In this document: piece after piece, positions 58,640-64,000 of the stretch
Position numbering within the stretch: position 1 is the first letter of the stretch
Layout of the letters: each line of letters starts with the position of its first letter
Assembly (NCBI RefSeq): GCF_018118585.1
Contig: NZ_CP069421.1
Coordinates: forward strand, 2,294,001-2,358,000
Direction: 5' to 3'
Source: Aristaeella lactis
GTDB lineage: Bacteria > Bacillota > Clostridia > Christensenellales > Aristaeellaceae
DNA length: 64,000 nucleotides
Notes under the pieces: model-generated
Told to the model about the DNA's origin: nothing
The model's database searches: none
The model's input: only the letters and a program-made list of their open reading frames with translations
Position numbers and translations under genes: made by a program

Positions 58640-59727
58640 GTTCTTCTCCCCCACGGAACAGATTGTTTCATCACAAGGCGTTTCCGTTTCCACTGCAGAA
58701 TAACCAGCAGCAGCGAAACGCCCGGGATCACCTGGAGTACAGCAAGCAGGACAAGCACCGGCGCAAAGGTATCCGTCACCTTTTCCGCCGGTAGCATCGG
58801 TTCCAGCAGCCAATAGATCGCCGCGTGATTGGACAGGGCATACAGTCCCATCAGCACCGGCACGGCAGCGGCTTCCGCGGACAGGCCGTGTACCAGGATA
58901 AACGCCGTCCCGCCCGCCAGGAGCACCGCCCCGCAGAAGAAAGCAGACAGCTTCAGGTCGTCCCGGATCAGCCGGCCGTAGGTACGGGGAAGCTGTTGGT
59001 TAAACCCGGCATGCTTTCCGTAATCTTCCACTGTAAGGATGGCAAAATAATAGGACAGCCAGGCGGACGGCCAGCAGGCGAGCAGCACCCGGGGCGTCTG
59101 TGTGCCCAGCAGGATGCCCAGGCCTGCCAGCAGGAGAAACAGGATTCCCTTTCCCGCTCCCGAAAAAGCAAAAGCCAGCATTGCCCCGGTACGGCCCCTG
59201 CGAAGCAGCACCGTGCGGACCGCGTCCGGCGGGCCGGTTCGTCCCCTCCGCTTTCCGGAATGATCCGACGCGGCGCAGGCGGCAAAAAGCAATACCAGCC
59301 ACCCTGCCGCAAAAAAAGCCCGTCCGCCGCCTGTCCTGATCAGGGGAAAACACAGCAGGCAGGAAAGCCACAGGGATAGCAAACCGACCGGCAGCACCTG
59401 CAGCAGGCGCAGCATCCTGTACCGCCGGCAGCTGAATCCGCAGCGCTGATAAAAGAAAAAGTCATTATCAGGATAAGAAACAGTTACAATATGCCGGTAT
59501 TCCATGACCGCCGCGAACAGCAGGAACATCGCCGTAAAGCCGCATATGCCCCGGACCATGCCTTCCCCGTACTGCTCACAATACTGCCGAACTGCCTGAT
59601 CAACCCGGCCGGCAAGGAGTATGAAAAGCGCCGCCGCGCCAAGCCACAGAAGAACCTTTGCGGCAAACGCGGACCGCTGCCGGCGGCTGTAAACCTTCAG
59701 CAGCGTCCTGCAGTGACGCCTGATCAC
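58633..59727 (-). CDS. ABC-2-type permease
   Basis: A 364-residue polytopic membrane protein with ~8-9 helices. It begins with GTG at 59727 (VIRRHCRTLLKVYSRRQRSA) eight nt after AGGAGGAGG. The longer upstream frame has no membrane or coding character. Partner of the ATPase encoded next. Substrate unknown. Confidence 0.82.
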   Translation of the reverse strand: MIRRHCRTLLKVYSRRQRSAFAAKVLLWLGAAALFILLAGRVDQAVRQYCEQYGEGMVRGICGFTAMFLLFAAVMEYRHIVTVSYPDNDFFFYQRCGFSCRRYRMLRLLQVLPVGLLSLWLSCLLCFPLIRTGGGRAFFAAGWLVLLFAACAASDHSGKRRGRTGPPDAVRTVLLRRGRTGAMLAFAFSGAGKGILFLLLAGLGILLGTQTPRVLLACWPSAWLSYYFAILTVEDYGKHAGFNQQLPRTYGRLIRDDLKLSAFFCGAVLLAGGTAFILVHGLSAEAAAVPVLMGLYALSNHAAIYWLLEPMLPAEKVTDTFAPVLVLLAVLQVIPGVSLLLVILQWKRKRLVMKQSVPWGRRTC

Positions 59728-59877
59728 CGGATCGCCTCCTCCTGATGAAAACCTGTTATACACAATACGTCTGGAAAGCCGGTTTGTTACAGTACCGGAA
59801 CAAAAAAGATACCCGCTTTTACACGTATGGTGTTGACAGCTATGATAGAATAACGGAAAGAAAGGGGGAAGGCAGGG

Positions 59878-60177
59878 ATGAACACGCGGAAACGCGGATG
59901 CGCGCTGCTGTTCTGCATCGGTTTTGTGCTGATGCTGCTTGTTTCGTCTGCCTTCCTGATCCGGGAAGCGGATCATGACTGCTGCGGGGAGCACTGCCCG
60001 GTCTGCGAAATGATCGCCATGACCACCGCGCTGATGCGCTCCTTCTGCCTGATCGCGGCCGTGATGCTGCTGCGGTCTGTGTTTACTGCTGCGCGGTCCG
60101 CCTTCCATGCTCCGGAAACCGGATACGGCCACAGTGCCGGTACGCCGGTCAGCCGGAAGATCCGGATGAATGATTAA
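59878..60177 (+). CDS. Small cysteine-rich membrane protein
   Basis: A 99-residue protein with two hydrophobic helices (about 10-28 and 46-66) bracketing DHDCCGEHCPVCEMI. The His/Cys cluster could bind a metal. It precedes the zinc-type ABC operon by 124 bp, with a hairpin between. Start follows AAAGGGGGAAGG. A role in metal handling is inference. Confidence 0.72.
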   Translation: MNTRKRGCALLFCIGFVLMLLVSSAFLIREADHDCCGEHCPVCEMIAMTTALMRSFCLIAAVMLLRSVFTAARSAFHAPETGYGHSAGTPVSRKIRMND

Positions 60178-60206
60178 CTGAATTCCAGGCAGGAATTCCA
60201 AAGGGA

Positions 60207-60239
60207 GCCGTATACCTTCAGGGTATCCGCGGCGTTTTT
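60207..60239 (+). terminator. Hairpin upstream of znuA
   Basis: GCCGTATACC-TTCA-GGGTATCCGCGGC is followed by GTTTTTGGGG. It may end or attenuate transcription between the small membrane protein gene and znuA. Confidence 0.55.
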
Positions 60240-60301
60240 GGGGTTCCTGTTTTGTTATGCCTGAAAACAGTTCATCATATCAATTCGGAGGAATATTCAA
60301 T

Positions 60302-61405
60302 ATGAAAAAGTTTATCGCGGTTCTGCTTTCCCTGTTCCTGTTCATCGGCATGATCCCCTGCGCGGGCATGGCTGAAAGCAAGCCCCTGACCATTGTGACC
60401 ACCATCTTCCCCATCTATGACTGGGCCCGGCAGATCGCCGGCGAAAACGAAAATACCAACCTGGTCCTGCTGCTGGACAACGGCGTGGATCTGCATTCCT
60501 ACCAGCCTTCCGCGCAGGATATCATGACGATTTCCACCGCGGACCTGTTCATCTATGTCGGCGGTGAAAGCGACGAGTGGGTGGAGGATGTGCTGGAATC
60601 CGCCATGAATCCCGATCTGGTTTCCATCAGTCTGACAGAAGCCATGGGCGAAGACCTGAAGATCGAGGAGACCGTCGAGGGCATGGAGCATGAACATCAT
60701 CATGACCATGACCACGATGAAGAGGAAGAGCATGACCATGAGCATGAGGACGAAGAGCACGACCACGACGAGGATCATGAGGAAGAACATGATCATGATG
60801 AAGATCACGAAGAGGATCACGATCATGAAGAAGAGCATGACCACGATCATGACCATGAAGAAGAGGAAGAATACGATGAGCATGTCTGGCTCAGCCTGCG
60901 CAACGCGCGGAAGCTGACCGCCGCCATCGCCGAAGCCCTGGCCGGTATTGACCCCGACCACGCGGAAACCTTCCGGGCCAACGCCGCCGCCTATGATGAA
61001 CAGCTGAAGGCTCTGGATGACCAGTACACCGCCATGACCGAAAGCGCAGCCATCAAAACAGTGCTGTTCGCTGACCGCTTCCCCTTCCGCTACCTGACCG
61101 ACGATTACGGCCTCACCTATTTCGCTGCCTTCTCCGGCTGCTCCGCGGAATCGGAAGCCAGCTTTGAAACCATCGCCTTCCTGGCGAACAAGGTCAGCGA
61201 ACTGAACCTGCCTGCCGTACTGACCATTGAAAGCGGCAACCGGAAGATCGCTGACACTGTCCTTTCCACGGCAAATGCCGCAGACCGGAAGGTGCTGACC
61301 CTGAACTCCATGCAATCCGTCACCGCGGAAGATGTGGAAAACGGCATCACCTACCTGTCCATGATGGAGGAAAACCTGAACGCGCTGAAGGAAGCGCTGA
61401 ACTGA
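60302..61405 (+). CDS. znuA: Zinc/manganese ABC transporter substrate-binding protein
   Basis: A 367-residue ZnuA-type protein: signal peptide (MKKFIAVLLSLFLFIGMIPC...), first metal His in DLHSYQPS, a long His/Asp/Glu-rich stretch at residues 129-192, and a second His in YDEHVWLSLR. The third site reads FADRFPFRYL where classic ZnuA has His, replaced by Asp. Ends with a conserved ESGNRKIADT segment. Captures extracellular zinc or manganese; the rich loop suggests zinc. Start follows GGAGG. Confidence 0.92.
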   Translation: MKKFIAVLLSLFLFIGMIPCAGMAESKPLTIVTTIFPIYDWARQIAGENENTNLVLLLDNGVDLHSYQPSAQDIMTISTADLFIYVGGESDEWVEDVLESAMNPDLVSISLTEAMGEDLKIEETVEGMEHEHHHDHDHDEEEEHDHEHEDEEHDHDEDHEEEHDHDEDHEEDHDHEEEHDHDHDHEEEEEYDEHVWLSLRNARKLTAAIAEALAGIDPDHAETFRANAAAYDEQLKALDDQYTAMTESAAIKTVLFADRFPFRYLTDDYGLTYFAAFSGCSAESEASFETIAFLANKVSELNLPAVLTIESGNRKIADTVLSTANAADRKVLTLNSMQSVTAEDVENGITYLSMMEENLNALKEALN

Positions 61406-61418
61406 CGGAGGAATCAGA

Positions 61419-62102
61419 ATGGCTCAACTGACCTGTGACCGGCTGCGGCTCGGATACGAAGGGCACATCGTCCTGGAGGACCTGTCCTTTTCTGTGGACG
61501 CCGGCCAGTACCTGTGCATCATCGGGGAAAACGGTTCGGGAAAAACAACGCTTATGCGGACAATTCTCGGCCTGCAGAAGCCGCTGAAAGGAACGATCCG
61601 TTTCGGCGACGGCCTGCGGGAAGGCGGTATCGGCTACCTGCCCCAGCAAACCGGCGTACAGAAGGATTTCCCGGCCACGGTCAGGGAGGTCGTTCTTTCC
61701 GGCTGCCAGGCCCGCCTGAACCGGCGGCCCTTCTATCCGCGCGCTGAAAAAGCCCGTGCGGAGGCAGCCATGGCAAAAACCGGCGTAACAGCCCTGTCAA
61801 AACGCTGTTTCCGTGAACTGTCCGGAGGCCAGCAGCAGCGTGTGCTGCTGGCCCGGGCTCTTTGCGCCACAGAAAAGCTGCTGTTCCTGGACGAGCCGGT
61901 TTCCGGCCTGGATCCGAACGGCACCGCGGAAATGTACGCGCTGATCCGGGCGCTGAACCGGGAGGGTGTCACCATTCTGATGATCTCCCACGACCTGGCG
62001 GGTGCCATGGAGGACGCCACACATATCCTTTCCCTGGGCAAAACCGTCTTCTGCGGCACAAAGGAAGAATGGCTGCAGGCAAAGGAGGGTGATCCCGCAT
62101 GA
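61419..62102 (+). CDS. znuC: Metal ABC transporter ATP-binding protein
   Basis: A 227-residue ATPase with Walker A GENGSGKTT, Q-loop LPQQTGV, signature ELSGGQQQRVLLARAL, Walker B LLFLDEPVSGLD and H-loop MISHDL. It drives the ZnuA/ZnuB importer. Starts 13 bp after znuA following ACGGAGGAA. Overlaps znuB by ATGA. Confidence 0.95.
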   Translation: MAQLTCDRLRLGYEGHIVLEDLSFSVDAGQYLCIIGENGSGKTTLMRTILGLQKPLKGTIRFGDGLREGGIGYLPQQTGVQKDFPATVREVVLSGCQARLNRRPFYPRAEKARAEAAMAKTGVTALSKRCFRELSGGQQQRVLLARALCATEKLLFLDEPVSGLDPNGTAEMYALIRALNREGVTILMISHDLAGAMEDATHILSLGKTVFCGTKEEWLQAKEGDPA

Positions 62103-62944
62103 TTGATACCATCCTCATGTACCTGAATTTTGCCTATGTCCGCTACGCCCTGATCGTTGGGGTACTCATCGCGCTGTGCTCCTCCCTGCTGGGCGTGACC
62201 CTGGTTCTGAAGCGCTTCTCCTATATCGGGGACGGACTTTCCCATGTGGCTTTCGGCGCCATGGCCATTGCCGGCGTACTGCACATCGGAAGCAACATGC
62301 TCTTTGTCCTGCCGGTGACCGTGATCTGCGCGATCCTGCTTTTGCGCGCAGGGCAGCACACGCGCATCAAAGGAGACGCGGCCATCGCCATGATCTCCGT
62401 CGGCGCGCTGGCTGTGGGCTATCTGCTGCTGAACCTCTTCAAATCCTCCGGCAATCTTGCCGGAGATGTCTGCACCACGCTTTTCGGATCCATGTCCATC
62501 CTGACGCTCAAACCTGCTGAAGTATGGCTCTGCTTCGGCCTGTCCATCGCGGTAATCATCCTGTTCCTGTTGTTCTACAACCGGATCTTCGCTGTTACCT
62601 TCGATGAGGATTTTGCCCGTGCCGCGGGCACCCGGGCGGACGCTTACAACCTGTTGATCGCCACGGTAACAGCTGTGATCATTGTGCTGGCGATGAACCT
62701 GGTGGGGTCCCTGCTGATCTCCGCCCTGATCATCTTCCCTGCCATGTCCGCCATGCGGCTTTTCAAAAGTTTCCGCTCCGTGACGGTATGCTCGGCAGTG
62801 CTCTCGGTGTTTTGCGCGCTGACGGGTCTGCTGGTCTCCATTCTGGCGGGAACCCCCGTAGGTTCCACCATCGTAGCCGCCGATATCATCGCGTTCCTGG
62901 CCTGCTGTATCATCTCCGCACTGAAAAGGAGGACTGCCCAATGA
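62099..62944 (+). CDS. znuB: Metal ABC transporter permease
   Basis: A 281-residue protein with ~8 helices of the ABC-3 family: LVLKRFSYIGDGLSHVAFGA near the N-terminus and AMNLVGSLLISALIIFPAMS later. It forms the membrane channel with ZnuC. Overlaps the next lipoprotein gene by ATGA, so all belong to one operon. Confidence 0.94.
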   Translation: MIDTILMYLNFAYVRYALIVGVLIALCSSLLGVTLVLKRFSYIGDGLSHVAFGAMAIAGVLHIGSNMLFVLPVTVICAILLLRAGQHTRIKGDAAIAMISVGALAVGYLLLNLFKSSGNLAGDVCTTLFGSMSILTLKPAEVWLCFGLSIAVIILFLLFYNRIFAVTFDEDFARAAGTRADAYNLLIATVTAVIIVLAMNLVGSLLISALIIFPAMSAMRLFKSFRSVTVCSAVLSVFCALTGLLVSILAGTPVGSTIVAADIIAFLACCIISALKRRTAQ

Positions 62945-63378
62945 AAAAGACACTCTCCATCCTGCTCGCCCTATGCATCTGCCTGCTGCCGCTGTACACG
63001 GGCTGCGCGAATGAATCCCCGGTTTCCGTAGACCTGGACCTGTCCGTGATGAGCAGCACCATCGTCTATGCTGAGATGTACAATATCCAGTTTGATCCCG
63101 GCCAGTATCTCGGAAAGGTCATCCGGCTGCGGGGACTTTACAGCTATTACAGAGAGCCTTCCACCGGCGTTTCGTATTACGCCTGCGTGGTTCCGGATGC
63201 CACCGCCTGCTGCATGCAGGGGATGGAGTTTGTTCCTGCCATTGAACCGGAAGACCCGGATCATTTCCTGGAAGACAGCGCGGACATCACCGTTACCGGA
63301 CGGCTGGAGATCTATGTGGAAGAAGGCACCAGCTACCTGCATCTGGTGGAAGCGGAAGTTATTACGAATAAACAATGA
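62941..63378 (+). CDS. Lipoprotein encoded with the metal transporter
   Basis: A 145-residue protein with a lipoprotein signal (lipobox LYTGC). The mature part has an OB-fold-like pattern, YLGKVIRLRGLYSYYREPST and ADITVTGRLEIYVEEGTSYL. Translationally coupled to znuB; it may assist metal capture outside the membrane (inference). Confidence 0.8.
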   Translation: MKKTLSILLALCICLLPLYTGCANESPVSVDLDLSVMSSTIVYAEMYNIQFDPGQYLGKVIRLRGLYSYYREPSTGVSYYACVVPDATACCMQGMEFVPAIEPEDPDHFLEDSADITVTGRLEIYVEEGTSYLHLVEAEVITNKQ

Positions 63379-63388
63379 AAAATGCACA

Positions 63389-64000
63389 ATGAAAAATTAT
63401 AAAGGATTAGTAGTGCTGGCGGCACTGGTTGTGCTGCTGGTTGGGATGGTCTGCTTCCCTGCCTGCGGGGAAGAAAAAGCCGAAGGTTTTCCGGCCAAAG
63501 TGACTACGGAAAAAGGTTCCCTGAAAATGCGGAAGACCGCCGACAAAAAAGGAAAAGTCATCGGGGAGATACCCAACGGCACCTGCATCCTGGTTAACAG
63601 CGAAGACGGCGAATGGTGTGAGGTCAGCTGGAACAACAAGACCGGATACTGCATGACAGAATTCCTGGTTATGTTCCGGGAAGCGGATCTTTCCCTGCTG
63701 GATTACCGGGTGCTGCAGAAGGGCGATAAGGGAGATGACGTCCTCGCCCTGAAGAAACGCCTGAAGGAGCTGGGTTATATCCGCGGCAACGCGGCCCTGA
63801 CCAACCGCTATACCGAAGAAACAGCGCAGCGGGTTACCCTTTTCCAGCGGCAGGCAGGCATGACGGAAGACGGCACAGCCTGGCAGGAACTGCAGATGTA
63901 TCTCTTTTCTGACAAAGCACCAGCCTGCACCCAGACCCTGCCCAGTGTGAGAACAAAGGTGGCAGATCAAAACAACCGCATGATCTGCGGCTGCTGCATG
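63389..64000 (+). CDS. SH3b plus peptidoglycan-binding lipoprotein-like protein, 3' end outside window
   Basis: 204 codons are open from an ATG at 63389 to the window edge. Signal segment GLVVLAALVVLLVGMVCFPA (lipobox-like FPAC), SH3b domain (LKMRKTADKKGKVIGEIPNG, WCEVSWNNKTGYC) and PG-binding domain (VLQKGDKGDDVLALKKRLKE, LGYIRGNAAL). No good ribosome site: the upstream AACAATGAAAAATGCACAAT resembles the AT-rich repeat units found elsewhere. It may continue into a catalytic domain. Confidence 0.8.
   Translation, partial: MKNYKGLVVLAALVVLLVGMVCFPACGEEKAEGFPAKVTTEKGSLKMRKTADKKGKVIGEIPNGTCILVNSEDGEWCEVSWNNKTGYCMTEFLVMFREADLSLLDYRVLQKGDKGDDVLALKKRLKELGYIRGNAALTNRYTEETAQRVTLFQRQAGMTEDGTAWQELQMYLFSDKAPACTQTLPSVRTKVADQNNRMICGCCM

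Noticed and set aside
58633-60201. 522-codon version of the ABC-2 permease
   Set aside because: The first ~158 codons have no membrane or coding character and run antisense to the small membrane-protein gene; a GTG with a strong ribosome site at 59727 is better.
60275-61315. Minus-strand frame with long Val/Met/Phe runs
   Set aside because: Reverse complement of the His/Asp/Glu-rich stretch of znuA, not a real membrane protein.

Overview
The window looks like the chromosome of an anaerobic Clostridia-type Firmicute, probably from gut or rumen. The evidence is ECF sigma/anti-sigma pairs, SH3b/peptidoglycan-binding exoproteins, a yybP-ykoY riboswitch before mntP, and the [FeFe]-hydrogenase maturases HydE, HydF and HydG. 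Genes are GC-rich with strong AGGAGG-type ribosome sites. Intergenic space is unusually full of palindromic repeats. No rRNA, ordinary tRNA, phage or CRISPR array was found.

Layout. 1-3943 (minus): two WYL regulators, a stretch predicted to fold into a four-way-junction RNA plus two tRNA-like RNAs without anticodon arms, then a DUF2828 (Ro/TROVE-like, vWA) protein cut by the window edge. 4026-4735: AT-rich RelB/RelE-type toxin-antitoxin pair. 4849-12202: secreted and small proteins, peptide deformylase, duplicated SH3b-PG-binding proteins, DUF523, hydrolase, metallophosphoesterase. 12450-19415: small XRE protein, low-GC orphan gene, flotillin, AlkZ-related protein, flavodoxin, hydrolase, ABC exporter. 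19974-26433: M28 peptidase, then an ECF sigma / membrane protein / two paralogous secreted proteins operon. 26541-27610: dense repeats containing a 378-bp GIY-YIG element with terminal inverted repeats. 28227-33407: a RiPP-like cluster (29-residue peptide, HPr-kinase-like protein, PqqD, S26 peptidase, ABC exporter, nucleotidyltransferase, acetyltransferase). 33484-36718: WYL-DUF4298 fusion, Cas4-like nuclease, riboswitch-controlled mntP. 37561-46728: two-component system, heterodimeric ABC exporter, M50 protease, second ECF sigma/anti-sigma pair. 46812-51509: Nnr, repeat block, XRE-TPR regulator with MFS transporter. 51748-55889: TM1266-like regulator, attenuator-like terminator, hydF-hydE-hydG. 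55962-59727: lipoprotein, secreted protein, ABC-2 transporter. 59878-64000: zinc/manganese uptake operon and a truncated SH3b protein.

Most notable: (i) the RiPP-like cluster, which lacks any recognised cyclase; (ii) the DUF2828/structured-RNA/WYL locus; (iii) the GIY-YIG element bounded by inverted copies of the repeat scattered through the window; (iv) seven hairpin arrays with a constant linker, variable stems and common ends, some supplying stop codons of genes.
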